Notes under the pieces: model-generated
Databases searched by the model: none
Told to the model about the DNA's origin: nothing
What the model saw: the letters and a program-made list of their open reading frames with translations, nothing else
Source: an uncultured Pseudomonadales bacterium
GTDB taxonomy: Bacteria; Pseudomonadota; Gammaproteobacteria; Pseudomonadales; Azotimanducaceae
Length of the DNA: 64,000 nt
Assembly (NCBI GenBank): GCA_951813295.1
Contig: CATOTI010000002.1
Coordinates: 868,001 to 932,000 of the forward strand
Reading direction: 5' to 3'
Made by a program: the position numbers and the translations under genes
Shown: piece after piece, positions 53,057 to 63,040 of the stretch
How positions within the stretch are numbered: position 1 is the stretch's first letter
How the letters are laid out: every line of letters starts with the position of its first letter

Positions 53057-54730
53057 CTACAACCGATTCCCTTCCCCATCCGTCGCAATCACCTGCCGGC
53101 CATCCGGTCCATCCCCATCCGGGATCCACGCACCGATACATTCGCGGTCGGCCACGCAGGGATCCGTCAGTGCGTTGAGGAACGCGACGATATCCGCGCG
53201 TTCCTGGCCGTCGAGGTTCGTGTCCTCGAAACGCGCCTCGGCCTGTCGACGTTCACGCCGCAGAGTCGCAAGCGCCAGGGCGCTGGCGGCGGCCGCGTCG
53301 GGATAGAGGGTTTCGCAGTCCGCAACATCGTCGAATTGCTCAAGCTCGCACCAACCGCCGCGGTCGAAGAAGCCGTCGACGGTACCGCGGGGGTTGTTGT
53401 AGTGGCGCAGGACTTCGCCCAGGGTCTCGTAGGCGCCGGCATGCCCGTACGGCGCCGTCGTGGCGATGTTCAGGAGGGACGGGGTGCGGAAGCGGTAACG
53501 ATCATCGAACGAGCCGGTTTCGCGCTCGCGGCCGAAATCATCGCCCAGGCCGTCACCTTTTCCCGGGCCGATCTGCGGGAACGCCACGAGGCGATGTTCG
53601 CCATCGGAGAAGAGATCGCCCGAATGGCAACTCGCGCAACCGCCGCCGCCTTGATCGGCGGGCGTGAAGAACAGGATCGCGCCGCGCTTCTGCTGGAAGG
53701 ACAGCGCATCGACATCGCCCGCGACGTAGCGGCCGAAGTCGTGATCGGCAAATGTGGCGGAGCGTTCGTACTCGCCGATCGCGTGGGCGATGTTGTCGAA
53801 CGTCACGAGTTCGGTCGCTGGGGCGTTCGAGAAATACGCGGTCTGGAACTCGGCCAACCAGTGGTTGAGGTCGAGCTCGCCGGCCCCGACGCCATAGTCA
53901 CCGAGGCGCGCTGCCAGGTGATTACGGACGTCGTCGTTCGTTCCGCCGGCTTCGAACTCGCCACGCATTTCCTCGGCCGAGGTCACGGGGAAGCGAGCCT
54001 GCGCGGCCGCCAGGTGGGCGCCGGCATTCGTGTCGACGTCGCCGAAGGCGACGTCAGGGGTGCGGATATCGGACGCAGCACCGTTGGCGGCAGGTTCTTT
54101 GCCGAAGCTCTCGACGCGGGAATCCCAGAAGAGGCCTGTGTCCCAGAGCGCGGCGTTGAAAAACGTCGGCGAGTTGCGTGGCACGTTCGGAATGCCGGAG
54201 ATGTGCTCCCGATCGGCACCGATCACTTCCGAGTTCATCGCGTGAACCCCGACGGGTAACGACAGATCGTCATCCCCACCGAGTGCCGGATGATGGCAGG
54301 ACACGCATGCGGTATCGAATTCACCGCCGAGACTCTTCGAGAAGAAGAGCTTCATGCCGAGCTGCGGCAACGGATCGTCGATGCTCGGGATCTGCCGGTT
54401 GAACGTCGCGTCGCCGATCAGGCCTGCCTGGTCGATGAGGCCACGAAGCTCGTCATCGAGCGGACCGGCCAGCGGCGGTGGCGGTCCCGGGGGCTGCGGC
54501 GGTGCGCCGGGCGGGGGCTCGTTCGGAACGCCGCGCGGATCACGCCCGTCACGGCCATCGCCGCCATCTCGGGTGCCGCGATCGTCGGGATCGCGTCGAT
54601 TGAATGCATCGCCGCCACCGTCGCCGCGATCCAGGTCACGATCGATCGGTTCGGCTTCCTGGGCGTGCGCGCCCACAGCCAAGAATGTCAACGCCAACAG
54701 CCATGCCGACACGGGGATAACGCGCTTCAT
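53057..54730 (-). CDS. di-haem cytochrome c peroxidase-like protein
   Basis: A 557-residue exported protein of the CcpA/MauG family. A signal peptide (residues 1-23) is followed by a disordered, Asp/Gly/Arg- then Pro-rich stretch (about 27-90), and then two c-type haem sites, CVSCHH (142-147) and CASCHS (365-370), with the family motif YGHAGAYETLGEVLRHYNNP in the C-terminal part. It would reduce peroxide or oxidise a substrate in the periplasm. The length exceeds classical CcpA (about 330) because of the N-terminal tail and insertions. The ATG at 54730 follows GGAGG by about ten bases. Confidence 0.87.
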   Translation of the reverse strand: MKRVIPVSAWLLALTFLAVGAHAQEAEPIDRDLDRGDGGGDAFNRRDPDDRGTRDGGDGRDGRDPRGVPNEPPPGAPPQPPGPPPPLAGPLDDELRGLIDQAGLIGDATFNRQIPSIDDPLPQLGMKLFFSKSLGGEFDTACVSCHHPALGGDDDLSLPVGVHAMNSEVIGADREHISGIPNVPRNSPTFFNAALWDTGLFWDSRVESFGKEPAANGAASDIRTPDVAFGDVDTNAGAHLAAAQARFPVTSAEEMRGEFEAGGTNDDVRNHLAARLGDYGVGAGELDLNHWLAEFQTAYFSNAPATELVTFDNIAHAIGEYERSATFADHDFGRYVAGDVDALSFQQKRGAILFFTPADQGGGGCASCHSGDLFSDGEHRLVAFPQIGPGKGDGLGDDFGRERETGSFDDRYRFRTPSLLNIATTAPYGHAGAYETLGEVLRHYNNPRGTVDGFFDRGGWCELEQFDDVADCETLYPDAAAASALALATLRRERRQAEARFEDTNLDGQERADIVAFLNALTDPCVADRECIGAWIPDGDGPDGRQVIATDGEGNRL

Positions 54731-54796
54731 CGATACCACTCCTCCAAGGGTTGAGTGGTCTTACGAGATCCCGTCGCCGTGCCGTCGGATCAGGTT

Positions 54797-54866
54797 GTAA
54801 CAATTGGCGTTCGGTTGTTACGGCGACCCAACGGCGCGTCGTGTTGACGCCGTGCGTGTTACGGCG
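54797..54866. promoter_or_regulatory. dyad and direct repeats upstream of the peroxidase gene
   Basis: GTAACAA (54797-54803) and TTGTTAC (54815-54821) form a 7-bp inverted repeat with 11 bases between. The right arm overlaps GTTACGGCG (54817-54825), which recurs directly at 54858-54866. This lies 67 bases upstream of the peroxidase start and could be a regulator site. No regulator gene is adjacent. Confidence 0.4.
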
Positions 54867-54911
54867 GTGTTTCGCATTGAGTCAGAATCGACGCGAACGA
54901 AACGGGTCGTG

Positions 54912-55187
54912 TTATTCCGACTCACCCATCTTGTCGTCGATAAGGGCTGTCAACGCGTCGAACGCCGCTTGCTCGTCGTCCGCGCCGAAGGAGCGGATCT
55001 TGAGCGCCGTGCCTTGCGCCGCCGCCAACATCATGACGGACATGATGCTCTTCGCGTCGATCCAGTCCCCGTCGATGGGTGCGAGCTCGATTTCCGCGGC
55101 GAAACCCTTGGTGACGCTCACGAGGCGTGACGCGGCGCGCGCGTGCAAACCGAGCTTGTTGATGATCGTTACCGTTCCTTCTATCAC
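54912..55187 (-). CDS. HPr-family phosphocarrier protein
   Basis: A 91-residue small protein of the PTS. His15 in KLGLHARAAS is the phosphorylation site for EI or EI-Ntr, and Ser47 in AKSIMSVMMLAA occupies the regulatory serine position. Starts at GTG without a strong ribosome site. No EI, EIIA or HPr-kinase gene is next to it; it is divergent from gatC across 131 bases. It may function in nitrogen-type PTS or in metabolic regulation rather than in sugar uptake. Confidence 0.88.
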   Translation of the reverse strand: MIEGTVTIINKLGLHARAASRLVSVTKGFAAEIELAPIDGDWIDAKSIMSVMMLAAAQGTALKIRSFGADDEQAAFDALTALIDDKMGESE

Positions 55188-55318
55188 GCTCGAGCGCTCA
55201 TCCGCGGGTGCGTTCCGGGTCAGAGGCTGAATCGTAGCAGCCCCGAAGTTCGCTCGTTCACCGAGCGAATCACAGATAACTTCTTTTCGTTCGCCCGCGG
55301 ACTATTTACGCTTCACCG

Positions 55319-55600
55319 ATGGACCACGACACCATCGAAAAGCTCGCCAAGCTCGCGGCTCTGGGCTTCGCCGAAACCGAAATCGAGCAAGCCGAAGGCG
55401 ACCTCACACGTATGATCGCCTTGATCGACGAAATGCAGTCGGTCGACACCATCGGCATCGAACCACTGGCGCATCCATTGGACGCCGAACAGGTGCTGCG
55501 GGCCGACGCGGTGACAGAAACGATCGATCGCGACAAGAACCAGGCGAGCGCACCCGAGACAGACTCGGGCCTCTACCTCGTTCCGCGGGTCGTCGAATAG
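55319..55600 (+). CDS. gatC: Asp/Glu-tRNA amidotransferase subunit C
   Basis: A 93-residue helical protein that stabilises GatA and GatB. Features are LAALGFAETEIEQAEGDLTRMIALIDEM and a C-terminal PETDSGLYLVPRVVE, where the GLYLVPRVVE end is typical. GatCAB converts Glu-tRNAGln or Asp-tRNAAsn to the amide form. First gene of gatCAB, with 4 bases to gatA. Confidence 0.9.
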   Translation: MDHDTIEKLAKLAALGFAETEIEQAEGDLTRMIALIDEMQSVDTIGIEPLAHPLDAEQVLRADAVTETIDRDKNQASAPETDSGLYLVPRVVE

Positions 55601-55604
55601 CCCA

Positions 55605-57035
55605 ATGGAAGCCACCACAACGGTAACGGCGCTCGTTCGCGCCCTGGCGGCGCGTGAACTCAGCGCACTCGAAGCGACCGACTTCTATCTGGAGCGGATC
55701 GCGGCCACCGATCTCAATGCCTTCATCGAAAGTGACGCCGAACGAGCCCGTGCCGAGGCACGTCGCGCGGACGATGAAATCGCGGCGACCGGGCACCGCG
55801 ATCTCCTGGGTGTGCCGATCGCGCTCAAGGATATTTTTTGCACCAACGGCGTCACGACGACCTGCGGGTCGCGGATGCTCGAGAACTTCGCGCCCCCGTA
55901 CGACGCGACGGTGACGGCCAATCTCAAGCGAGCCGGTTTTGTCCTCCTCGGCAAAACCAACATGGATGAGTTCGCGATGGGTTCGTCCAACGAAACGAGC
56001 TACTTCGGGCCGGTCGGCAATCCCTGGAGCGCGAAGCACGTGCCGGGTGGATCGTCCGGCGGTTCGGCCGCCGCGGTCGCCGGGGGGCTCTGTCCCGGCG
56101 CACTGGGTACCGACACCGGTGGCTCGATCCGTTTGCCCGCGGCTTTTTGTGGTGTGTCCGGGCTCAAACCGACGTACGGGCGCGTATCGCGCTACGGCAT
56201 GATCGCGTTCGCTTCGAGCCTCGACCAGGGCGGGCCGATCGCGCGAACGGTCGAGGACCTGCGTCTGATGCTCGGCGCCATCGAAGGATTCGACCCGCTC
56301 GATTCCACCAGTGCGGACCGACCGGCGACAGCAAACGAAGCCGATCAGCGTGAACTCACGATCGGGGTCCCGGAGGAGTACTGGCAAGGGCTCGACGCCG
56401 GTGTCGCGAACACCCTCGAGAACGCGCGCCAAGTCCTCGAAGGGCTCGGTCACCGCCTGGTACCGGTCTCGCTGAAACACACGCGTGCGGCTGTCCCCGT
56501 CTACTACGTGATCTCGAGCGCCGAAGCATCGACCAATCTTTCGCGCTACGACGGCGTGCGTTTCGGTCATCGCGCGGCCGAATACGACGACATCGAGAGC
56601 CTTTACCACCAGTCACGGACCGAAGGCTTCGGCGCCGAAGTGAAGCGCCGCATTCTCACCGGCACCTATACGTTGTCGGTCGGCTACTACGACGCCTACT
56701 ACGACAAAGCACAGCGCGTCCGGCGGTTGATCCGGCAGGATTTTCTCGACGCATTCGAAACCTGTGACGCACTCGTCGCACCCGTCTCGCTCGGGCCGGC
56801 GTTCGAGCGAAACGCCTTCCAGGATCCGACCGAGATGTACCGACAGGACCAATTCACCGCACCGGTGAGCCTCGCCGGACTACCCGCTCTTTCCGTCCCT
56901 TGCGGACTCAGCGACGGCCTACCTCTTGGGTTGCAGTTCATCTGCCCCCATTTCGAGGAGAACCGCCTGCTCTCCCTCGGCGAAGCCTTCCAACGCGAGA
57001 CGGATTGGCATCGGCAAACCCCTCCCAATCTCTAG
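55605..57035 (+). CDS. gatA: Asp/Glu-tRNA amidotransferase subunit A (amidase)
   Basis: A 476-residue amidase-signature protein that releases ammonia from glutamine for the transamidation. The Lys in PIALKDIF and the Ser-cis-Ser in the glycine/serine-rich [15 protein letters not shown] and [14 protein letters not shown] strands form the catalytic triad. Length is normal for GatA. It is cotranscribed with gatC and gatB; ammonia passes to GatB through a tunnel. Confidence 0.95.
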   Translation: MEATTTVTALVRALAARELSALEATDFYLERIAATDLNAFIESDAERARAEARRADDEIAATGHRDLLGVPIALKDIFCTNGVTTTCGSRMLENFAPPYDATVTANLKRAGFVLLGKTNMDEFAMGSSNETSYFGPVGNPWSAKHVPGGSSGGSAAAVAGGLCPGALGTDTGGSIRLPAAFCGVSGLKPTYGRVSRYGMIAFASSLDQGGPIARTVEDLRLMLGAIEGFDPLDSTSADRPATANEADQRELTIGVPEEYWQGLDAGVANTLENARQVLEGLGHRLVPVSLKHTRAAVPVYYVISSAEASTNLSRYDGVRFGHRAAEYDDIESLYHQSRTEGFGAEVKRRILTGTYTLSVGYYDAYYDKAQRVRRLIRQDFLDAFETCDALVAPVSLGPAFERNAFQDPTEMYRQDQFTAPVSLAGLPALSVPCGLSDGLPLGLQFICPHFEENRLLSLGEAFQRETDWHRQTPPNL

Positions 57036-57048
57036 AGGTTCGCGCATC

Positions 57049-58485
57049 GTGAACAGTCAATGGGAATGCGTGATCGGACTCGAAGTCCACGTCCAGCTCA
57101 AAACCCAATCGAAGATCTTCTCCGGCGCCCCGACCGCTTTCGGGGCGGAACCCAACACGCAGGCGTGCGCCGTCGATCTCGGCCTGCCCGGCGTTCTTCC
57201 GGTACTCAACCGCGACGCCGTTGAGAAAGCCATCACCTTCGGCCTCGCGGTCGGCGGTGACGTTGCGCGAACGTGCCGCTTCGATCGCAAGAACTACTTC
57301 TATCCCGATCTACCCAAGGGCTATCAAATCAGCCAACTCGACGAACCGATCGTCGCGGGCGGCTATCTGGATGTGGAATTCGAAGGTGAGCTTCGACGCA
57401 TCAATCTGACGCGCGCCCACCTGGAGGAAGACGCCGGTAAATCCGTACATGACGCGTTCGTCAATCAATCCGGGATCGATCTCAACCGCGCCGGAACGCC
57501 ACTCCTCGAAGTGGTGAGCGAACCGGAGCTCACGAGTCCGGCGGAAGCCGCCGCCTATTTCCGCACGCTACACGCGCTCGTACGCTACCTCGGCATCTGC
57601 GATGGCAATCTGAACGAGGGATCGATGCGCTGCGACGCAAACGTTTCGATTCGCCCCCGCGGAAGCAGTGAACTGAACGAGCGTACCGAGATCAAGAACA
57701 TCAACTCGTTCCGGTTCGTCGAACGAGCAATCACGTTCGAAATCGAGCGCCAGATCGAGCTGGTCGAATCAGGCGGCAAGGTCGTGCTCGAAACAATGCT
57801 CTACGACGCGGAGCGCGACGAAACCCGTCCGATGCGTTCAAAAGAGAACTCCGACGACTACCGCTACTTTCCCGATCCCGACCTGCTGCCGGTCATCGTC
57901 TCCGACGCGATGTTCGAAGAAGCGCGCGCAGCGCTCCCCGAACTCCCGGCCGCGAAGCGCAAACGTTACGTCGAGGATCTGGGACTCGACGCCAAGACCG
58001 CCACCCGCCTGGTCGCCGACTTACCGACCGCGTCGTACTTCGAAGCGACGGCCGCCGCAGCGGGCAATGCACAGCTCGCGGCAAACTGGATCACCTCGGA
58101 CGTTGCCGCAGCGCTCAACAAGGCCGGTGACGACACCGAGATCAAAATCCCCGCCGAGACCCTCGGGGTGCTCATTCAGCGGATCGAAGACGACACGATC
58201 AGCTCCAAGATCGCGCGGTCACTCTTCGACGTGCTGTGGTCGGAAGGCGGTGACGTCGATCGGCTCATCAAGGACCGGGGCCTCGAGCAGGTCAGCGACA
58301 CCGGCGCGCTGCAATCGATCGTCGACGAACTCGTCGCGCAGAACACCGCACAGGTGGAGCAGTATCGAGCCGGAAAGACGAAAGTGCTGGGATTCTTCGT
58401 CGGCCAGGTGATGAAAGCGACGCAAGGCAAGGCCAACCCGAAGCAGGTGAACGAGCTTCTCACGGCCGCGCTCGCGGGCGAATGA
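57049..58485 (+). CDS. gatB: Asp/Glu-tRNA amidotransferase subunit B
   Basis: A 478-residue protein that binds the misacylated tRNA and activates its carboxylate with ATP. The N-terminal catalytic cradle starts with [20 protein letters not shown], continues with [14 protein letters not shown] and [16 protein letters not shown], and the C-terminal YqeY-like tail (about 360-478) with helices for tRNA binding. The start is a GTG with AGAGGT about ten bases upstream. Completes the gatCAB operon. Confidence 0.95.
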   Translation: MNSQWECVIGLEVHVQLKTQSKIFSGAPTAFGAEPNTQACAVDLGLPGVLPVLNRDAVEKAITFGLAVGGDVARTCRFDRKNYFYPDLPKGYQISQLDEPIVAGGYLDVEFEGELRRINLTRAHLEEDAGKSVHDAFVNQSGIDLNRAGTPLLEVVSEPELTSPAEAAAYFRTLHALVRYLGICDGNLNEGSMRCDANVSIRPRGSSELNERTEIKNINSFRFVERAITFEIERQIELVESGGKVVLETMLYDAERDETRPMRSKENSDDYRYFPDPDLLPVIVSDAMFEEARAALPELPAAKRKRYVEDLGLDAKTATRLVADLPTASYFEATAAAAGNAQLAANWITSDVAAALNKAGDDTEIKIPAETLGVLIQRIEDDTISSKIARSLFDVLWSEGGDVDRLIKDRGLEQVSDTGALQSIVDELVAQNTAQVEQYRAGKTKVLGFFVGQVMKATQGKANPKQVNELLTAALAGE

Positions 58486-58593
58486 GCAACCTACCCACGG
58501 GTATCGATATAACCACTTCGACTTAGGCTCGCGCGGCAAGCCCGTTAGAATGCGCGCCCCCGAAACGAGCCATCCACCCGAAAGGGAAGCCGC

Positions 58594-59505
58594 ATGACAG
58601 AGAGCTACACGCTCACGCATCTGAAGCAGCTCGAAGCGGAGAGCATTCACATCATCCGCGAAGTCGTCGCAGAGTTCGAAAAGCCCGTGATGCTCTACTC
58701 GATCGGCAAGGATTCGTCGGTGCTCCTGCACTTGGCGCGAAAGGCCTTCTATCCGGGGCCCCTGCCTTTCCCGTTGATGCACATCGACACGACGTGGAAG
58801 TTCCGCGACATGATCGCGTTCCGCGACCGGATCGCCGTCGAGCAAAACCTCGATCTCATCGTTTACACGAACGAAGAGGGACGGCGAAACAACGTCACAC
58901 CTTTCACCTATGGCTCGAAGAAATACACGGACATCATGAAGACGGAGGCGCTCCTGACGGCGCTCGATCAACATGGGTTCGACGCCGCTTTTGGCGGCGC
59001 GCGTCGGGACGAAGAGAAGTCGCGAGCGAAAGAACGGGTCTACTCGGTACGCGACAGCAATCATCGTTGGGACCCGAAGAACCAACGGCCCGAACTCTGG
59101 AATCTCTACAACGGCCGGATCAACCGCGGCGAAGAAGTGCGCATCTTTCCGCTCTCGAATTGGACCGAGCTCGACGTCTGGCAGTACGTCTATCTCGAGA
59201 ACATCGAGATCGTGCCGCTCTACTACGCGGCGCTGCGACCGGTCGTCGAGCGCGACGGCACACTCATCATGGTCGACGACGACCGGATGGAACTGCTGCC
59301 CGATGAAGAGCCCGAGATGCGTTCCGTACGATTTCGCACGCTCGGCTGCTACCCACTCTCGGGAGCGATCGAGTCGACCGCGGCGACCTTGCCCGAGATC
59401 ATTCAGGAAATTCTGATCGCGAAATTCTCCGAGCGTCAGGGGCGGCTGATCGACTACGACAGCGTCGGTTCCATGGAGCAGAAGAAGCGCGAGGGCTATT
59501 TCTGA
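58594..59505 (+). CDS. cysD: sulfate adenylyltransferase subunit 2
   Basis: A 303-residue ATP-sulfurylase small subunit that makes APS from sulfate and ATP. The PAPS-reductase-type loop [22 protein letters not shown] (SxGKDS) binds ATP, and the C-terminal part [19 protein letters not shown] is strongly conserved. AAAGGGAAG lies before the ATG. It overlaps cysN by one base (TGATG), and the two subunits form a heterodimer. Confidence 0.95.
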   Translation: MTESYTLTHLKQLEAESIHIIREVVAEFEKPVMLYSIGKDSSVLLHLARKAFYPGPLPFPLMHIDTTWKFRDMIAFRDRIAVEQNLDLIVYTNEEGRRNNVTPFTYGSKKYTDIMKTEALLTALDQHGFDAAFGGARRDEEKSRAKERVYSVRDSNHRWDPKNQRPELWNLYNGRINRGEEVRIFPLSNWTELDVWQYVYLENIEIVPLYYAALRPVVERDGTLIMVDDDRMELLPDEEPEMRSVRFRTLGCYPLSGAIESTAATLPEIIQEILIAKFSERQGRLIDYDSVGSMEQKKREGYF

Positions 59506-61436
59506 TGTCGCACCAATCAGCGCTCATCGAGACCGACATCCTCGCCTACCTCGAGGAGCACGAGCAGAAAGAGATCCTGCGGTTTCTGACGTGCGGCAGC
59601 GTCGACGACGGCAAGTCGACGTTGATCGGCCGGCTGCTCCACGACTCGAAGATGATCATGGAGGATCAGCTCGACGCTATTAAGCGCGAAAGCAAGACGA
59701 TCGGCACGCAACGCGACGGCGTCGATCTTGCGTTGCTGGTCGACGGTCTCCAGGCCGAGCGTGAGCAGGGCATCACGATCGATGTGGCCTATCGCTATTT
59801 CTCGACTGCGAAACGTAAATTCATCATCGCCGACACGCCCGGCCACGAGCAGTACACGCGCAATATGGTCACCGGTGCATCCACGTGTGATGTCGCCATC
59901 ATCCTGATTGATGCCCGCCACGGCGTGTTGCCGCAAACGAAGCGGCACACGTTCCTCGCCCACCTCCTCGGCATCCGGCACCTGATCGTCGCGATCAACA
60001 AGATGGACGCCGTCGATTACGACGAGTCCGTCTACGAATCGATCCGGTCTGACTACCTCGCCTTTACGTCGCAACTCGCCCTCGACGATCTGGCGTTCAT
60101 CCCGATCTCGGCACTGCTCGGCGACAACGTCGTCGACCAGTCGACCAACATGCCGTGGTATCAGGGCGCCACGCTGATGTTCCTCCTGGAAACGGTGCCG
60201 ATCAGCACCGTTCGTGATACCGAGCGCGTACGGTTCCCGGTCCAGTGGGTGAACCGACCGGACTCGGGTTTTCGCGGCTATTGCGGAACGCTTGCGGGCG
60301 GCGTCGTCCAGCCCGGCGACATGGTCACTGCACTTCCGTCCGGCAATAGCGCGACGATCGATCGAATTGTGACGGCCGACGGCGACGTGGACCGGGCGTT
60401 CCCGCCCATGTCCGTGACGTTGACGCTCGATCGCGAGATCGACGTCAGCCGCGGCGACATCATCGCGTCCGATGCAAAGCTCCCGCATATCGCCGATCGT
60501 CTTGAAGCAACGATCGTCTGGATGGCCGAAGCGCCGCTCGAACTCGGCAGGCGCTACCTCATCAAACACGGCACGAAGCGCGTCACCGGGCAGGTCACCG
60601 CGCTCGACTACAAGATCGACGTCAACACACTCGATCACGAAACGGCGACCGAACTCGCCCTGAACGAGATCGGCAGAGCAACCCTCGAGCTTTCCGAACC
60701 GATCGTCTTCGATGCCTACGCCGACAACCGGGCGATGGGCGCGATGATCCTGATCGATCGGCTGACGAACAACACCGTTGGCGCTGCCATGATCCATGCC
60801 CCGGGCGGGGTCGTCGCCGAAGCCGCCTGGGACGAAGAGCCGCACGGCGAATTCCGCACGTCCAGCAGCCGGATAAGCGCTGAAGAGCGCGCCGAACGTC
60901 TGCGCCAGCATCCCATCACGGTCTTGCTGACCGGGCTCTCCAAGGTCGGCAAGACCGTCATCGCGCAGGAGGTCGAACGTCGACTCTTCGACGGCGGTTG
61001 GCTCGCGTCGGTCAACGATGGTCAGGATTTCCGTCTCGGCGTAAGCCGCGACCTCGGTTTCTCGAGCGAGGAACGCTCGGAAAACGCGCGCCGCGCAGCC
61101 GAGATCTCACGGCTGATGAACGACGCGGGCCTCATCACGTTGAACGCTTTTGTCGTCCCGAATGGGCGGGTTCGCGAGCGAATTCGTGATGTCGTGGGTG
61201 CCGAACGATTCGTCGAGGTGTACCTCACGGCCCCCATAGACGTTCTGCGTGAGCGCGACGACGACGGCTTCTACAGCCGCGCCGACAGCGGCGAGATCGC
61301 CAACTTCCCAGGCGTGAGCACTGCGTTCGACGAACCGGAAAACGCGGACCTCACGTTACGAACCGATCAACAATCCATTGCCGAGTGCGCCGAAGCGATC
61401 ATCGATCTCCTGCGCCAACGCGGCGCCATTTTCTAA
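59505..61436 (+). CDS. cysNC: CysN-CysC fusion: sulfate adenylyltransferase GTPase and APS kinase
   Basis: A 643-residue fusion. Residues 1-430 are CysN, the GTPase that powers APS formation: GSVDDGKST (31-39), DTPGHEQYTRNM and NKMD. The C-terminal APS kinase domain (about 470-643) should give PAPS. Its Walker A reads GLSKVGKT (477-484) where the usual form is GLSGAGKST, and the expected DGD-type motif after it reads NDGQDFRLGVSRDLGF. The other kinase parts (EVYLTAPIDVLRERDDDGFY and GEIANFPGVSTAFDEP) are kept. The kinase may be divergent or impaired. Confidence 0.92.
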   Translation: MSHQSALIETDILAYLEEHEQKEILRFLTCGSVDDGKSTLIGRLLHDSKMIMEDQLDAIKRESKTIGTQRDGVDLALLVDGLQAEREQGITIDVAYRYFSTAKRKFIIADTPGHEQYTRNMVTGASTCDVAIILIDARHGVLPQTKRHTFLAHLLGIRHLIVAINKMDAVDYDESVYESIRSDYLAFTSQLALDDLAFIPISALLGDNVVDQSTNMPWYQGATLMFLLETVPISTVRDTERVRFPVQWVNRPDSGFRGYCGTLAGGVVQPGDMVTALPSGNSATIDRIVTADGDVDRAFPPMSVTLTLDREIDVSRGDIIASDAKLPHIADRLEATIVWMAEAPLELGRRYLIKHGTKRVTGQVTALDYKIDVNTLDHETATELALNEIGRATLELSEPIVFDAYADNRAMGAMILIDRLTNNTVGAAMIHAPGGVVAEAAWDEEPHGEFRTSSSRISAEERAERLRQHPITVLLTGLSKVGKTVIAQEVERRLFDGGWLASVNDGQDFRLGVSRDLGFSSEERSENARRAAEISRLMNDAGLITLNAFVVPNGRVRERIRDVVGAERFVEVYLTAPIDVLRERDDDGFYSRADSGEIANFPGVSTAFDEPENADLTLRTDQQSIAECAEAIIDLLRQRGAIF

Positions 61437-61458
61437 AGCACTTCCAAAGGTTGTCCCT

Positions 61459-62487
61459 ATGACGATCCAAACTGACGTCGTTATCGTCGGCGCCGGACCT
61501 TGCGGTCTTTTCCAAGTCTTCGAGCTCGGCCTGCTAGGCCTCAAGGCCCACATCGTCGACGCGCTCGAACACGCGGGCGGTCAATGTGCCGAGCTCTATC
61601 CGGACAAGCCGATCTACGACATCCCCGCGATCCCCATGTGCAACGCCATTGAACTCGTCGACCGCTTGAAGGAGCAGATCGCGCCGTTCGATCCGACGTA
61701 CCACCTGGACGAGCAGGTCACGGAACTCGCGGTCCTCGACGAGGAGCGGTTCTTCGTCAAAACGAGCAAGGGCACCGAATTCGAAACACGGGCCGTCGTG
61801 ATCGCCGGCGGCGTCGGATCATTCCAGCCGATGCCCCTTCGCGTGAAAGGCATCGAGGATTTCATCGACCGGCAGGTGTTCTATCGCGTCAAGGACCCGA
61901 GCCAGCACCACGGCAAGGATCTGCTGGTTCTCGGCGGCGGCGATTCCGCCTTCGACTGGGTCAACGAACTCGCACCGCACGCACGATCGATCACGATGGT
62001 CCATCGCAGCGACAAGTTCCGTGCGGCTCCGGCGTCCGTCGACAAGATGCGCCAATTCGAAGCTGAAGGCCGGGTCAAGTTCATGATTGGCAACTGCGTC
62101 GATTTCACAGCCGACAGCGGCGACCTCAACACGCTGCATGTCCGTCACCCCGACGAATCCATCACGGATCTCGACATCGACCACGCGCTGGTCTTCTTCG
62201 GCCTGTCGCCGAAGCTCGGACCGATCGCCGAGTGGGGTGTCGAGCTTGAAAAGAATCAGATCCCAACTGATACCGAGCGTTTCGAAACGAACGTGCCCGG
62301 TATTTACGCGATCGGCGACATTGCGACCTACCCGGGTAAAAAGAAGCTCATCCTCTCGGGCTTTCACGAAGCGGCGCTCGCGGCGTTTGCCATCAAGGCC
62401 CGCCTCAACCCGGACGAAAAAGTGCACCTGCAATACACGACGACGAGTCCGATCATGCACGAGCGTCTGGGCGTGGCCGCATCGTGA
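61459..62487 (+). CDS. ferredoxin/flavodoxin-NADP+ reductase (TrxB-like)
   Basis: A 342-residue flavoprotein of the thioredoxin-reductase-like ferredoxin-NADP reductase family. The FAD fold is VIVGAGPCGLFQVF (residues 8-21) and the NAD(P)H fold is LLVLGGGDSAFDWV. It lacks the CxxC of true thioredoxin reductases, and ends with YAIGDIATYPGKKKLI. It would supply electrons from NADPH to ferredoxin, perhaps also for the P450. AAAGG lies eight bases before the ATG. Confidence 0.88.
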   Translation: MTIQTDVVIVGAGPCGLFQVFELGLLGLKAHIVDALEHAGGQCAELYPDKPIYDIPAIPMCNAIELVDRLKEQIAPFDPTYHLDEQVTELAVLDEERFFVKTSKGTEFETRAVVIAGGVGSFQPMPLRVKGIEDFIDRQVFYRVKDPSQHHGKDLLVLGGGDSAFDWVNELAPHARSITMVHRSDKFRAAPASVDKMRQFEAEGRVKFMIGNCVDFTADSGDLNTLHVRHPDESITDLDIDHALVFFGLSPKLGPIAEWGVELEKNQIPTDTERFETNVPGIYAIGDIATYPGKKKLILSGFHEAALAAFAIKARLNPDEKVHLQYTTTSPIMHERLGVAAS

Positions 62488-62581
62488 TCGGATCGAGCAC
62501 CCGCTGCCCGTCGCCGAGGTTTGAAATCCCGAGCGGAAAGTTCCATCCTCGCGAGGTTATCCACTATCCGAGAGGGAGTTA

Positions 62582-63010
62582 ATGTCGGAACAAGCTGCTG
62601 GGCCACTCCCAGTCGTTCCCTATCTGAAGATCCCCGATGACGGCGATCCGTTCATCGAGGGGCACCGGTGTGGGGCCTGCGGAGCGGTTTTCCTCGGCGA
62701 ACGCGACACGTGTTCGAAGTGCGGGGCGCGCGATCAGATGGCGACGGAGGCACTCTCCAACAAGGGCGAACTCTATTCGTATTGCATCGTCCACCGGTCG
62801 TTTCCAGGGATCGAAGTTCCTTATGTTTCGGCGATCGTCGACCTCGAAGGTGGTGGCACGATCAAGGGCAACTTGATCAACATCGAGCCAGACCCCGACA
62901 AGATCGACTTCGGCATGCCCATCGAGGTCGTTTACGACGACGCTCTCGGTCGAAAAGATCGCGACGGCAATTCCTACCTCTCGTACTTCTTCCAACCTCG
63001 ATCCGCCTGA
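62582..63010 (+). CDS. Zn-ribbon OB-fold protein (DUF35/DUF35_N)
   Basis: A 142-residue partner protein. The zinc ribbon is CGACGAVFLGERDTCSKCGA and the OB fold is the following strand-rich part (residues 60-125). In many lineages it forms complexes with a thiolase-like protein for beta-oxidation-type or sterol side-chain steps. Strong ribosome site GAGGGAG precedes it. Its neighbour is the thiolase 30 bases away. Confidence 0.88.
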   Translation: MSEQAAGPLPVVPYLKIPDDGDPFIEGHRCGACGAVFLGERDTCSKCGARDQMATEALSNKGELYSYCIVHRSFPGIEVPYVSAIVDLEGGGTIKGNLINIEPDPDKIDFGMPIEVVYDDALGRKDRDGNSYLSYFFQPRSA

Positions 63011-63040
63011 GCGGCATCGGAATCTGAAAGGACTCAAGCA

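Noticed and set aside
55404-56609. 401-codon minus-strand frame opposite gatC and gatA
   Set aside because: Antisense of conserved genes; no motif.
58485-58593. TAGAAT at 58546 as -10 box for cysD
   Set aside because: No -35 element at a proper distance, so I could not support a promoter call.
59517-60911. 464-codon minus-strand frame opposite cysNC
   Set aside because: Antisense to strongly conserved CysN coding sequence; no start signal and no domain.
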